In this document: positions 7,755-16,578 of the stretch, in pieces | Layout of the letters: each line of letters begins with the position of its first letter | How positions within the stretch are numbered: position 1 is the first letter of the stretch | Assembly (NCBI GenBank): GCA_964534995.1 | Contig: CAZHSC010000003.1 | Location: 1 to 64,000 of the forward strand | DNA from: JAJTFW01 sp964534995 | GTDB taxonomy: Bacteria > Bacteroidota > Bacteroidia > AKYH767-A > OLB10 | DNA length: 64,000 nucleotides | Reading direction: 5' to 3' | The notes under the pieces: generated by a model | Databases searched by the model: none | Told to the model about the DNA's origin: nothing | What the model saw: the letters and a program-made list of their open reading frames with translations, nothing else | Program-made: the position numbers and the translations under genes

Positions 7755-9487
7755 GGTGAATGAAGAATAAAACGGTTAGACTTATTAAAGCTATAATCAC
7801 TGTTGGTGATCCTGAGGGTGTACATGCCATTGCCCAGGTTTTCGGCAGGCAATGGCAGGGTGATTACTCCAAAAGCGGCTAAGAAGACAGACTGATACAT
7901 CAGTTTTCCTTCGGCAGAGAATATTTCCAGTCTGCAGGGTTCTTCACGTGTATGGCTTACCGAAATTTGAGCAGATGTTGCATTGACAGGGTTAGGGTAA
8001 ATAATGAAACCGGAGGAAGGAATGAGGGGATCTACCCTCTGAACGGTGGATGTTTGTGACAAGCCGGCATTGTCAACAATATTCAGGCGGTAAAAAACAG
8101 TGGCGTTAATGGCTAACGGGTCTGTCCAGGTGTAATCGGTGATGATTCCCGGACCACCCGCAGGCGCTTTGCTGCCTGCCAGGTTGAAGAGAAGCGCATC
8201 GGATGATTTTTCAATGTCGATGCGGTCCAGGTTGATTTCATTCCCGGTAGTCCAGTACAGTTGTGCCTTGTTTTCAACATTTTTCGCACTGAAGCTTAAC
8301 AGTTCAAATGCCGGGGGATTTCCGTTACGTGTGTACCATACCGGCGCCGTCCATATTTTATCTCCGTCAGCCTGCGTGATTTCTGCGAAATAATAATAAG
8401 TAGAACCGGCCGGTAGTGTCACATTAAGATGAACGGAATCGCTGGCGGCACCCTGCGCTGTGAAAATGACAGTAGCCGATGTGCCGCTGCCCGGAATCCC
8501 CGCCCATATTTTAAGGTGGTTGATGCTTTCATTATCCGGGTCGCCGGGTTTTACATAAATAGTGGCAGGCAAAGAGCCGGAGCAAATACTCCCCATCCCG
8601 TAACCATTTACCGAAAATTCCACACGGCTGTTCCAGTCATCGCTGGCATAAAAACTTCTGCGTTTAAATGCTTCCATAATATGCTCACGTTTCAGGCTGT
8701 CCGTAATTACTACCGTTCTTCCGGGATGTGTTCTTCCAAAAACGATATAATGGTTATCATGGTCGATGCCGGGCGCAATATGGTAGCCTTTTTTCAGCAG
8801 GTCGAGGTACCTGTCGAAGTAATTAAACGAAGGCAGGCTGCTATAAGTGGTATCGCTTGAAAAGGCGGGGCCATTCCTCAGCGCGAGGCCAATGATGGCC
8901 GAATCCCATACCACATTGTAAGGTGCTGCAAGCAGGTTATTGTAATCGGTTTCATCCATGTGGGCCAGGTAAGCGAAGGCATCGTCACCGCGTTGCGCAA
9001 TCTTTGTAAATAATCCGTTGTAATCGGTTTCGCCGTTGTAAATGTCATAATTGCCGTTTTCCCAACCTATGAGGCTGTCAATTCCATGAATGATCACATG
9101 ACCTCCACTGCTGATAACACCCCATTCCATACCGTAGAGGCTGGTAAAAATGTGATCCTGGTTTACGGAATCGGCCTCCAGGATTCCTTTATGATAATCC
9201 GCCTTTGCCATACCCGCACTGCCATGGTTGTGATCCGAAATTCCCCAAAAGTCAACCTGCAGGCTATGTTGCCGGATGTATTCAAAACAAGATTTTACCG
9301 TGTGATAATTGGTGTCATTGGCCTGGTTTCCGTCAGAATACTCAGAGTGCGAATGGATACTTCCATACCAATACTGTGTCTGTGCAGGCAGCAATAAGGG
9401 AGAGCATAGTAAAAGCAACAGGAGCGCAAGGCAAAACAATAGCCGGCCATAGACCTTTTCAAACGCTTGAGTAGATTGCTTTTTCAT
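7751..9487 (-). CDS. secreted CehA/McbA-type PHP metallohydrolase with T9SS sorting domain
   Basis: This 578-residue protein has a signal peptide (to about residue 36), then a PHP-type metal-binding domain beginning GSIHSHSEYSDG at about 42, with ISDHNHG at about 82, HMDETDYN at about 171 and PGIDHDNHY at about 239. These His and Asp clusters match the metal-ligand pattern of the CehA/McbA family, which includes hydrolases for carbamates and phosphoesters. A beta-sandwich region follows, and the last 75 residues carry a type A sorting domain opening IIYPNPVNA. It would act outside the cell. The substrate cannot be read from the sequence. A CAAATATA site (minus-strand TATATTTG) at 9532-9539 is a candidate promoter. 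Confidence 0.85.
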   Translation of the reverse strand: MKKQSTQAFEKVYGRLLFCLALLLLLLCSPLLLPAQTQYWYGSIHSHSEYSDGNQANDTNYHTVKSCFEYIRQHSLQVDFWGISDHNHGSAGMAKADYHKGILEADSVNQDHIFTSLYGMEWGVISSGGHVIIHGIDSLIGWENGNYDIYNGETDYNGLFTKIAQRGDDAFAYLAHMDETDYNNLLAAPYNVVWDSAIIGLALRNGPAFSSDTTYSSLPSFNYFDRYLDLLKKGYHIAPGIDHDNHYIVFGRTHPGRTVVITDSLKREHIMEAFKRRSFYASDDWNSRVEFSVNGYGMGSICSGSLPATIYVKPGDPDNESINHLKIWAGIPGSGTSATVIFTAQGAASDSVHLNVTLPAGSTYYYFAEITQADGDKIWTAPVWYTRNGNPPAFELLSFSAKNVENKAQLYWTTGNEINLDRIDIEKSSDALLFNLAGSKAPAGGPGIITDYTWTDPLAINATVFYRLNIVDNAGLSQTSTVQRVDPLIPSSGFIIYPNPVNATSAQISVSHTREEPCRLEIFSAEGKLMYQSVFLAAFGVITLPLPAENLGNGMYTLRITNSDYSFNKSNRFILHSP

Positions 9488-9531
9488 TTTAGCATGCTGA
9501 TGTACAAGTCATTAAATACCACAGCCTTTTT

Positions 9532-9539
9532 CAAATATA
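9532..9539 (-). promoter_or_regulatory. -7 promoter box TATATTTG for the metallohydrolase gene
   Basis: The minus-strand sequence matches the Bacteroidota -7 consensus TAnnTTTG and lies 44 bases upstream of the start at 9487. No clear -33 element is seen. Confidence 0.45.
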
Positions 9540-9621
9540 CTAAATTCCATCTTGAATTCATTGATAGTTAACTAACTCTGTCAAAATTAAGATCATTTTT
9601 TCATATTCTCTCCTGCTTATT

Positions 9622-9629
9622 TACTTTTG
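9622..9629 (+). promoter_or_regulatory. -7 promoter box TACTTTTG
   Basis: This box matches TAnnTTTG and stands 32 bases before the ATG at 9662. It faces away from the box at 9532-9539, making this a divergent promoter region. The -33 element is not clear. Confidence 0.45.
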
Positions 9630-9661
9630 CCAAACATTTTTGTAGCTTAACCAACCGAAAA

Positions 9662-10294
9662 ATGATGTTCCCCCTAAGCAGTTCTCCGATGAAAATAAGT
9701 GTCGCAGCATTCAAATTATTTTTTATCCTTTTGATGGCAGTTGCAGGGAATATGAATGCGCAGGACAGTCTTAAAAAATCTGGAGGTACCAGGAAGCCGG
9801 TGGCTACAAAAAGCCCGGTTGTCGCTTTTGACAGAAGGGTGTTAATCATTGACAGCCTTACGGCCGGAATGGAGAAAATGCAATTTCGGGAGGATTCCAT
9901 CCTGAGGATCCTCCGTCAGCAGGAAGAGAAGATCAGCAGTTCAACTGCGGAGATTACTTCACTCAGGGATGAAAACGGGAAACTCAAGGCCCGTCTTGAA
10001 GATGCTCAGGGCGATCAATTGCAATCCTCGCATACCAATTCCATACTTTTTATTTTTAATGTTGGTGTAGCGATATTTTTATTGATTGCCTTGTTATGGA
10101 TGTTTTTGCGCAGGAAAAATGAGGAAGAAGGTACAAGTCCGGCACTGCCACGCCGAAAAGCTGCGCGTTCCGGAGAAGAGGAGAATTTCGACCATAAACT
10201 GGAACGTATACAAAAACTCGGAAGTTTAAGGGATAAGGGGCTGTTGACAGAGGATGAATTTAATGTTCAGAAAAAGCAGATCCTGGGGGAATAA
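9662..10294 (+). CDS. secreted/membrane protein with coiled coil and C-terminal SHOCT domain
   Basis: This 210-residue protein has a signal-like hydrophobic segment at about residues 12-34 (a second ATG at 9689 could be the real start). A likely coiled coil spans about 70-118 (KMQFREDSILRILRQQEE onwards), with a membrane segment at about 127-147. The tail at about 178-210 is a SHOCT domain (KLGSLRDKGLLTEDEF). SHOCT domains are short helical modules found at protein ends and are thought to mediate oligomerisation or binding. The topology suggests a coiled coil in the periplasm and the SHOCT domain inside. The next gene starts 15 bases after the stop, so the two are probably co-transcribed. Confidence 0.7.
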   Translation: MMFPLSSSPMKISVAAFKLFFILLMAVAGNMNAQDSLKKSGGTRKPVATKSPVVAFDRRVLIIDSLTAGMEKMQFREDSILRILRQQEEKISSSTAEITSLRDENGKLKARLEDAQGDQLQSSHTNSILFIFNVGVAIFLLIALLWMFLRRKNEEEGTSPALPRRKAARSGEEENFDHKLERIQKLGSLRDKGLLTEDEFNVQKKQILGE

Positions 10295-10309
10295 ATTTAA
10301 GATATTATC

Positions 10310-10945
10310 ATGCGCAGCATCAGCTCTCAGTTCCGAAAAGTCACTCCGGTTTTATTGATATCCTGGCTTTTTACTACCCTGTCATTGCTGCTTGCCATTT
10401 TCGTAAGTTCAGTAAAGGAAATACCGCTGGATTATTTCACACAGGATCCCAATGCCCAGTTCGACGCCCCTTTTTACATCGGCTTCTTCAGCAATGTGGG
10501 CATTATGTTATGGAGCGCTTCGGTAACGATTTGCTTTCACGGTGCCTGGCGCGTGGATGCGGTTGCTGCCCCACGGGCACAACAGTTTCTTGTTTTCAGC
10601 GGCATACTTACTCTCATTATGACGCTGGATGACCTGTTCCAGCTTCATGAACTTGTGTTTCCTGAATATTTCAATATTTCAGCAAACATGATCTACCTGA
10701 CGTATCTTAATATTTATCTCATTTATTTTATACGATTCAGAAGGCAAATCCTGAATTCGGATTTCATCGCCCTGCTGCTTGCTTTTTTCTTTCTCGGACT
10801 ATCCACAGTGATAGATTTGCTGCCATTGCCCATCGAAAAAGATACCTTTCTTGAAGACGCCATGAAGCTACTCGGCGCCGTATCGTGGCTGGTGTATTTT
10901 GTACGGACTGTGAATGATCAGTTTGTATCAGGCAAGGGAAATTAA
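10310..10945 (+). CDS. polytopic membrane protein of unknown function
   Basis: This 211-residue protein has about six hydrophobic segments separated by short loops. Between the third and fourth segments is the acidic motif LDDLFQLHELV at about residues 105-115, which may be a functional site because it lies at a membrane boundary. I do not recognise the family. It follows the SHOCT protein gene by 15 bases on the same strand and converges on acs after a 259-base A+T-rich gap. Confidence 0.65.
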   Translation: MRSISSQFRKVTPVLLISWLFTTLSLLLAIFVSSVKEIPLDYFTQDPNAQFDAPFYIGFFSNVGIMLWSASVTICFHGAWRVDAVAAPRAQQFLVFSGILTLIMTLDDLFQLHELVFPEYFNISANMIYLTYLNIYLIYFIRFRRQILNSDFIALLLAFFFLGLSTVIDLLPLPIEKDTFLEDAMKLLGAVSWLVYFVRTVNDQFVSGKGN

Positions 10946-11204
10946 AATAGAGATTTATTATAAAAGTTAATTGTGCCATATGTAAAAACGAATTTAATCA
11001 GGTATAAACTGCATTTTTAAGCGGAATTTTACAAACCGGGTTTTAAAAAGTACTTTTTTGAAATAACAATTAATGCCTAAAATGTCCAACAATTTTTTAA
11101 TCCCTGGGGTCGATGATTGATTTTGAAGTAAGATGACAGATGATTTAAATTACATGAATATTATGCTTTAAAGGAATATTTAGGTTTAATAAGACGTTTT
11201 TAAC
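10946..11204. other. A+T-rich intergenic region between convergent genes
   Basis: No gene is seen. The stretch contains a 14-base palindrome AAAAAGTACTTTTT at 11045-11058, too short and loop-free to be called a terminator with confidence. Confidence 0.4.
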
Positions 11205-13109
11205 TTACACCACCCCCTCCTTGATGCTTTCAACCACAGCCGGGTCAAGCAGGGTGGAAGTGTCGCCGAGGTTTTCCATCTCGCCCTCAGCAATTTTGCG
11301 AAGTATACGTCGCATGATTTTTCCGGACCTCGTTTTTGGCAATCCGCTCACAAACTGAATTTTATCAGGTTTGGCTATGGCGCCAATGATCTTTGTAACC
11401 ATGGCCAGGATTTCATGCCTGACCTGGTCGGGCTGGTTGGGCATATGGTCGCAAATAACGTAGGCGTAGATGCCCTGCCCCTTGATGGTGTGCGGATAAC
11501 CCACCACCGCCGATTCAATGACGTGTGGATGTTCATTGATGGCGTTTTCGACTTCCGCGGTACCCAGGCGGTGGCCCGAAACATTCAATACATCGTCTAC
11601 GCGTCCGATGATGCGATAATTACCCTCATAATCGCGCCTGCTTCCGTCGCCGGTAAAATACAGGTTTTTAAAGGCCGAGAAATAGTTTAAACGGCAGCGC
11701 TCATGATCGCCATAGGTAGTACGCAGCATGCCCGGCCAGGGGAATTTAATGCACAGGTTTCCTTCCGCGTTCATGTCCTTTACTTCTGTTCCGTTATGAT
11801 CAACAAGTACAGGCTGTATGCCCGGCAACGGCAAGGTGGCGTAGGTAGGTTTGGCCGGTGTGATATGCGCCAGCGGGCTGATCATGATGCCCCCTGTTTC
11901 GGTCTGCCACCAGGTATCGATTACGGAACAGTTGCCCTTGCCCACTGTATCGTAATACCACTGCCAGGCTTCTTCATTGATGGGTTCACCCACCGATCCC
12001 AGTGTTTTTAACGATGCTAACGAATAGGGGTATACGAATTCATCGCCATAAGCCATCAGCGATCGTATGGCGGTAGGTGCGGTGTAAAAAATATTGACTT
12101 TGTATTTGTCGATAACCTGCCAGAACCTGCCTGCATCCGGCCAGGTGGGTATCCCTTCAAACATAAGCGTGGTGGCGCCTTCCAGCAATGGGCCGTACAC
12201 GATGTAACTGTGCCCGGTAATCCAGCCTATATCCGCTGTGCACCAGTAAAGATCACCCTCTTCATACTGGAACACATTCCGGAATGTATAGGCGGCCCAT
12301 ACCATGTATCCCCCGGTGGTGTGAACTACCCCTTTGGGTTTTCCGGTAGATCCCGAAGTATAAAGTATAAACAACATGTCTTCCGCTTCCATGGCTTCCG
12401 CTTCACAGGTCTCCGGGCATTCCCGGATGGCCTCATGCCACCATACATCACGGCCTTCTGTCCATGTGATTTCGCTGAGAGTATGTCTCAGCACCACTGC
12501 TGTTTCCAATCCCGGACATGATAGCAGCGCTTCGTCAACAATTTCTTTGAGGGCAATGGCTTTGGGTCCCCTGAAAGCCCCGTCGGCAGTTATGATCATC
12601 CTGCATTGTGAATCGTTGATTCTGTCGCTGAGACTTTGTGCAGAAAATCCGGCAAATACTACTGAGTGTATGGCTCCTATTCTTGCACAGGCAAGCATCG
12701 CAATGGCTGCCTCGGGAACCATAGGTAAGTAGATACATACCCTGTCCCCTTTCTTAATGCCCAGCTTCTTTAACATATTCGCCGTTTTGCATACTTCAGC
12801 ATGTAACTGGCGATAGGTAAGGTGTCGCTGGTGTTTTTCGGGATTGTTCGGCTCCCACTGAATCGCGATCTTGTCGCCCCTGGCGGATAAGTGCCGGTCA
12901 AGACAATTTTCAGTGATATTCAGTTGGGCGCCTTCAAACCATTTTACCCGGAAGGAATCAAAATTCCAGTCGAGTACAGTGTCCCAGGGTTTCTTCCATG
13001 TGAACTCTTCTGCTACCGAAGCCCAGAATTTTTCCGGATCTTCCACACTCTTTCGGTACGCTTCGTGATAGTCGGCGATGTTTTTTATCTTTGATTTGAT
13101 CATGATCAT
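11205..13109 (-). CDS. acs: acetyl-CoA synthetase (AMP-forming)
   Basis: Acs activates acetate to acetyl-CoA through acetyl-AMP in the cytoplasm. The AMP-binding motif YTSGSTGKPKGVVHTTGG lies at about residues 250-267. ADIGWITGHSYIVYGPL and WWQTETGG follow. The C-terminal TRSGKIMRR contains the catalytic Lys, which in relatives is switched off by acetylation. Length (about 630-640) fits the family. I place the start at ATG 13109 (or ATG 13103) rather than 13124, because a TAATTTTG promoter box occupies 13122-13129 and would overlap the longer start. The gene is monocistronic. Confidence 0.95.
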   Translation of the reverse strand: MIMIKSKIKNIADYHEAYRKSVEDPEKFWASVAEEFTWKKPWDTVLDWNFDSFRVKWFEGAQLNITENCLDRHLSARGDKIAIQWEPNNPEKHQRHLTYRQLHAEVCKTANMLKKLGIKKGDRVCIYLPMVPEAAIAMLACARIGAIHSVVFAGFSAQSLSDRINDSQCRMIITADGAFRGPKAIALKEIVDEALLSCPGLETAVVLRHTLSEITWTEGRDVWWHEAIRECPETCEAEAMEAEDMLFILYTSGSTGKPKGVVHTTGGYMVWAAYTFRNVFQYEEGDLYWCTADIGWITGHSYIVYGPLLEGATTLMFEGIPTWPDAGRFWQVIDKYKVNIFYTAPTAIRSLMAYGDEFVYPYSLASLKTLGSVGEPINEEAWQWYYDTVGKGNCSVIDTWWQTETGGIMISPLAHITPAKPTYATLPLPGIQPVLVDHNGTEVKDMNAEGNLCIKFPWPGMLRTTYGDHERCRLNYFSAFKNLYFTGDGSRRDYEGNYRIIGRVDDVLNVSGHRLGTAEVENAINEHPHVIESAVVGYPHTIKGQGIYAYVICDHMPNQPDQVRHEILAMVTKIIGAIAKPDKIQFVSGLPKTRSGKIMRRILRKIAEGEMENLGDTSTLLDPAVVESIKEGVV

Positions 13110-13121
13110 GTGTAGCTGATT

Positions 13122-13129
13122 CAAAATTA
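13122..13129 (-). promoter_or_regulatory. -7 promoter box TAATTTTG for acs
   Basis: This minus-strand match to TAnnTTTG lies 12 bases upstream of ATG 13109 and 18 bases upstream of ATG 13103. It overlaps the ATG at 13124, which argues against that start. Confidence 0.5.
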
Positions 13130-13245
13130 CAATTCCTCAGGGTATCTCGATGTTACCCCTGCCATTATTTTTCAGGTCAGGCCAAAACTGTAAGAATTTT
13201 GCTCTTTTACACTACTTACAGCATGCTTACGCTTATTTTGCTGTA

Positions 13246-13581
13246 ATGAATGGCCGTGTACTTATCCTCAGTGTGTTTCTTCTGTCTGCTGCTGTTGTCA
13301 GGGCCGACAAGAATACCGAGTTGATATTAAAAGTGCCTTCGCTGAACGAAGCAAGTGTAAACAGGATCAGGATTCAGTTGAGTTGCCTGGAGGGCGTCAG
13401 GTTTTGCGGGTACCATGTGGAATCATCCTGCCTGTTGCTGGTGTACAATAAAAACACTGTATCGGATCCTGATATCATTGCTACGCTTGTTTGCGCCCTG
13501 AACAGAAAAATGGAAGTGCTGCCCTTAAAGGGTTATAGTATTTACGATGTTATTGACGGAAAATATGTCCGTGCCGGTTAA
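13246..13581 (+). CDS. small secreted protein, possible HMA-like fold
   Basis: I start this 111-residue protein at ATG 13246, because it is followed at once by a good signal peptide (hydrophobic core VLILSVFLLSAAVV). The frame is open further upstream, to 13150, without such features. The mature part alternates strand and helix predictions (TELILKVPSLN, VNRIRIQLSCLEGV, CLLLVYNKNTV, DPDIIATLVCAL), in the order seen in heavy-metal-associated (ferredoxin-like) domains. The metal-binding CxxC at the usual place is absent. This fold assignment is inference only. It converges with plsC, with 9 bases between the stops. Confidence 0.55.
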   Translation: MNGRVLILSVFLLSAAVVRADKNTELILKVPSLNEASVNRIRIQLSCLEGVRFCGYHVESSCLLLVYNKNTVSDPDIIATLVCALNRKMEVLPLKGYSIYDVIDGKYVRAG

Positions 13582-13590
13582 CAGACGCTG

Positions 13591-14337
13591 TCATTCAACA
13601 GAGGGTCCTCTGCGGATGGCCGATTCCATGTCGGATTTTATTTTTTCTTTTAGCTGGCCCAGGTTTTTATCCGTCATTCCTGCGGTGGGATAAGGGGGTA
13701 GCCATTCGGCGTAAAGGATGCCGGGACTTAATTCAAAGGGCCTTTTAGGCGACAATAATGAATCGGTGCCGTGAAGTACCAGTGCGGCTATGGGCAATTG
13801 CGAAGTTACTGCTAGCTGAAAAGCCCCGTCTTTAAATTCCAGCAAGGGTAATTCGCTGAGGTTTCTGGTTCCCTCCGGCGCCAGGAATACGGAAATGCCT
13901 TCCCGCAAGGAGGCCAGCATCTTTTCAATACTTCTGTGCCGGTCTTTTTTATCGGTCCTGTTTACGGTGATATAAAGATTTTTGATCACATAGCCCAATA
14001 AAGGTACCTTCGATAGTTCGGCCTTGCTTAAAAACCGAAAGGTGTGTTGGCACGCGAGCGCGTAGGCGGGGATGTCAAGCAGTGAACGGTGATTGGAAAT
14101 GAAAATATAGACCTGATTCGCCTGCAGGATTTCAGCGTTTTTGATTTTTAAACGAATGAAGAAAGCGGAAAATAAAAACTCCGCCCACAGCCTGGAAAGT
14201 CGGTGTGCCATGGCAGGACTCTTTTCCCGCGGGTAACAGTTGAATAAGATGAAATAAGCCGGTATCACCATCAAAAAAGACAAGGCAAATGGTAGGAGGC
14301 AATAACAGGTGAAAATTATTTTGAACAATCTTTTCAT
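13591..14337 (-). CDS. plsC: 1-acyl-sn-glycerol-3-phosphate acyltransferase family protein
   Basis: This membrane-bound enzyme adds the second acyl chain to lysophosphatidic acid, giving phosphatidic acid for phospholipid synthesis. The catalytic motif NHRSLLD (HX4D) is at about residues 84-90 and the substrate-binding EGTRN at about 158-162, both diagnostic of the PlsC family. N-terminal hydrophobic segments serve as the anchor. I prefer ATG 14337 (MKRLFKIIF), giving 248 residues, over the upstream ATG at 14358. It follows an SDR gene on the same strand by 96 bases, possibly one unit. Acyl transfer in lipid A or ornithine-lipid synthesis is an alternative role. Confidence 0.85.
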   Translation of the reverse strand: MKRLFKIIFTCYCLLPFALSFLMVIPAYFILFNCYPREKSPAMAHRLSRLWAEFLFSAFFIRLKIKNAEILQANQVYIFISNHRSLLDIPAYALACQHTFRFLSKAELSKVPLLGYVIKNLYITVNRTDKKDRHRSIEKMLASLREGISVFLAPEGTRNLSELPLLEFKDGAFQLAVTSQLPIAALVLHGTDSLLSPKRPFELSPGILYAEWLPPYPTAGMTDKNLGQLKEKIKSDMESAIRRGPSVE

Positions 14338-14433
14338 GGTTAAAACAAGGTATAGCATGATGTGACCAATGGCTTTACGCAGTTGCTGTTAAACGATGCC
14401 TTACAGGGCAAAGCCTTCAGGATGCTACCGGAA

Positions 14434-15141
14434 TCATGGGGTGCTCAGTGCCACCGGCAGGATTTTGCCGTTAAAGAAACGATGGCCGTGAAGCGTGAAC
14501 CAGCAAATAAAATCGGCCATTTCATGCGCCTGCAACGGCGCCTCGTAACCCGGGAAAGCGGTGTTCAGCATTTCAGTTTGAACGGCTCCCAGGGCCAGGC
14601 AATTTACTTTAATTGCATAGGGACTGAGTTCGAGAGCGAGGCATTCACTCAGCACCGCCATGGCTCCTTTACTGCTGGAATAGGCGCTGAGGCCGGCGAA
14701 TTTCACACTACCCTGTACGCCTCCAATACTGCCGATGTGAATAACATGCGCGCCATTCGCTTCTTTGAGCAATGGTAGCAAAGTCCGGGTAAGCAAAAAG
14801 GGCGCGAAAACATTTACACCGTAGATCCGCTCCAGGTCCGATCTGTTGATTTCCGCAAAGGACTTACTCACCAAAAAACCGGCATTGTGAAGTATACCAT
14901 CCAGGCTATGTACACCTTCTTCCCTTAAATACGCGAGCAATTGCTCGGGGTCTTCCTTTTCCAGATCGAAGGACTTTACAAGGATGCTGTTCCCGCTGGC
15001 ACGTCTTAGTTCCTGCAATTTACTTTCATTGCGGGCAAGGGCAAACACCATTGTTCCGGGTTCCTGTGATAATTTAAGTGCCGTTTCAAAACCTATTCCT
15101 GAAGAAGCGCCGGTGATGAGATACACTTTGCTACGGTTCAT
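14434..15141 (-). CDS. short-chain dehydrogenase/reductase
   Basis: This 235-residue Rossmann-fold oxidoreductase has the cofactor motif TGASSGIG at about residues 10-17, NAG at about 87-89, the catalytic Ser in IGSIGG, and the YSSSK pair (YxxxK) at about 150-154. The classical SDR residues are all in place. The substrate cannot be told. A weak TTCCTTTG box on the minus strand sits about 20 bases upstream. It is divergent from the neighbouring outer-membrane-like protein gene. Confidence 0.88.
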   Translation of the reverse strand: MNRSKVYLITGASSGIGFETALKLSQEPGTMVFALARNESKLQELRRASGNSILVKSFDLEKEDPEQLLAYLREEGVHSLDGILHNAGFLVSKSFAEINRSDLERIYGVNVFAPFLLTRTLLPLLKEANGAHVIHIGSIGGVQGSVKFAGLSAYSSSKGAMAVLSECLALELSPYAIKVNCLALGAVQTEMLNTAFPGYEAPLQAHEMADFICWFTLHGHRFFNGKILPVALSTP

Positions 15142-15187
15142 GTGCCTGAATTTATGATTACAAAGGAAAAAAAATCATCGAATGTTG

Positions 15188-15195
15188 TACCTTTG
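15188..15195 (+). promoter_or_regulatory. -7 promoter box TACCTTTG
   Basis: This match to TAnnTTTG lies 13 bases before the ATG at 15209. No clear -33 element is present. Confidence 0.45.
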
Positions 15196-15208
15196 AATTT
15201 GATTGAAT

Positions 15209-15766
15209 ATGAAAAAAATACTGATTTGCATTTGTATGCTGTTCGCGGCCATCCGCTTACCGGCTCAGGAAGCAGCGCCTGCAGGCAATGAAAAGAGAGA
15301 TAAACCCAGGACCTCTTTCGCGGACCGATTGTTTTTTGGGGGGAACCTGGGTTTAAATTTCGGAACGCTGACCTATATTAATGTTTCCCCCATCATCGGA
15401 TACAGGATCACCGAACGGCTGGGTGCAGGTCTGGGTCCTACTTATGCTTATTTTAAGGATTACCGCGACAGGAATTATAAATATGAAACCCACACTTACG
15501 GTGGCCGTACCTTTGTACAGTACCAGGTACTGGAAAGTGTGTTGTTGTATTCAGAGTATGAAATGGTGAATATCGAAGTTCCTGACCTGCTTTTCACCAA
15601 ACTTGTCAGGGAAAATGTAAGCAGCCTCTTCGTAGGTGGGGGATATACGCAACAGGTAGGAAGGGCTTCCGCCTTTTCAATAATGATGCTTTTTAATGTA
15701 ATCGAAAGCGACTACAGGATTTATGAAAACCCATTGATCCGTACCGGCATCAATATCGGTTTCTGA
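15209..15766 (+). CDS. predicted small outer-membrane beta-barrel protein
   Basis: This 185-residue protein begins at ATG 15209 (an upstream in-frame TTG at 15203 adds two residues). After a signal peptide ending near AQE at about 20, the sequence alternates short amphipathic strands rich in Tyr, Phe and Gly with turns. Examples are FFGGNLGLNFGTLTY, ERLGAGLGPTYAYF and YGGRTFVQYQV. The last residue is Phe, as in many outer-membrane barrels. I do not recognise a specific family. It converges with mtgA. Confidence 0.65.
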   Translation: MKKILICICMLFAAIRLPAQEAAPAGNEKRDKPRTSFADRLFFGGNLGLNFGTLTYINVSPIIGYRITERLGAGLGPTYAYFKDYRDRNYKYETHTYGGRTFVQYQVLESVLLYSEYEMVNIEVPDLLFTKLVRENVSSLFVGGGYTQQVGRASAFSIMMLFNVIESDYRIYENPLIRTGINIGF

Positions 15767-15809
15767 TTCCGTCTTATTCCGGTAGAAACTTCAGTTACAT
15801 CGTTTCCCG

Positions 15810-16484
15810 TCACATATCCTTTAATTCTATCTTACCCATGTGCCGCATTATCCAGTTCCTTTTTTTGATGATATAAGGAGTTGGCTTACTGGCCGACCAT
15901 CGCAGGGGATTGGGCAAAATGGCGGCAATGGATGCGGATTCTTTTTTTGTGAGTTGTGATGCCGGTTTGTTAAAATAATGACGCGCCGCGGCTTCAGCGC
16001 CGTAAACCCCGGGACCCATTTCAATCACATTTAAATATACCTCCATGATCCTTTCCTTGCTCCACAGCAGTTCAATGAGAAAAGTGAAGTACACTTCCAG
16101 CCCCTTTCTGAGCCAGCTCCTGCCGGGCCACAGAAAAACATTCTTTGCTGTTTGCTGACTGATGGTGGAAGCGCCTTTAACCTTTTTGCCTTTATGTTTG
16201 GTATTGTACTCAACCGCTTTTTCAATGGCTTCAAGGTCGAAGCCAAAATGTTCTTCAAACTTCTGGTCTTCGGCGGTAACTACTGCCAGCGGGAGGTTGG
16301 GAGAAATTTCTTCCAGGGTTTTCCATTTTTTATCGATGCGGCCGTCTTCCATTTCAAAATAGCGGATAAGCATCAGTGGAGTGGCAGGTACGGGAACAAA
16401 TCTGAAAAAAAGGGTGCTTGCAACGCTGATGATTAAAAAAGCCGCTACGATGCGGGCGATCAGTCTGAATATTTTTTTCAGCAT
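15810..16484 (-). CDS. mtgA: monofunctional peptidoglycan glycosyltransferase
   Basis: MtgA polymerises lipid II into glycan strands at the inner membrane without a transpeptidase domain. An N-terminal membrane anchor at about residues 5-25 is followed by the GT51 domain. The catalytic Glu lies in TAEDQKFEEHFGFD at about 70-83, and GASTISQQTAKN at about 103-114 is the second family motif. Length (224) is typical. A promoter box TACCTTTG ends only 4 bases before the ATG, so the mRNA may have almost no leader. Confidence 0.93.
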   Translation of the reverse strand: MLKKIFRLIARIVAAFLIISVASTLFFRFVPVPATPLMLIRYFEMEDGRIDKKWKTLEEISPNLPLAVVTAEDQKFEEHFGFDLEAIEKAVEYNTKHKGKKVKGASTISQQTAKNVFLWPGRSWLRKGLEVYFTFLIELLWSKERIMEVYLNVIEMGPGVYGAEAAARHYFNKPASQLTKKESASIAAILPNPLRWSASKPTPYIIKKRNWIMRHMGKIELKDM

Positions 16485-16488
16485 CCTG

Positions 16489-16496
16489 CAAAGGTA
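16489..16496 (-). promoter_or_regulatory. -7 promoter box TACCTTTG abutting the mtgA start codon
   Basis: On the minus strand the box is followed by CAGG and then the mtgA ATG. If it is used, the transcript would begin at or next to the start codon. Confidence 0.45.
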
Positions 16497-16578
16497 GTGA
16501 ATTGAAGGGGCGGCCGGCTCTTTTTCATAGGATCCCTTTCAAGGAATTTCTGCCGGAATAGCGTATTTTCGCTTCCCA

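Noticed and set aside
11045..11058. AAAAAGTACTTTTT as a terminator or operator
   Set aside because: It has no loop and lies in a long A+T-rich gap, so chance is a sufficient explanation.
13150..13245. Longer start at 13150 for the small HMA-like protein
   Set aside because: The extra residues would precede the signal peptide and make it internal; the start at 13246 puts the hydrophobic segment at the N-terminus.
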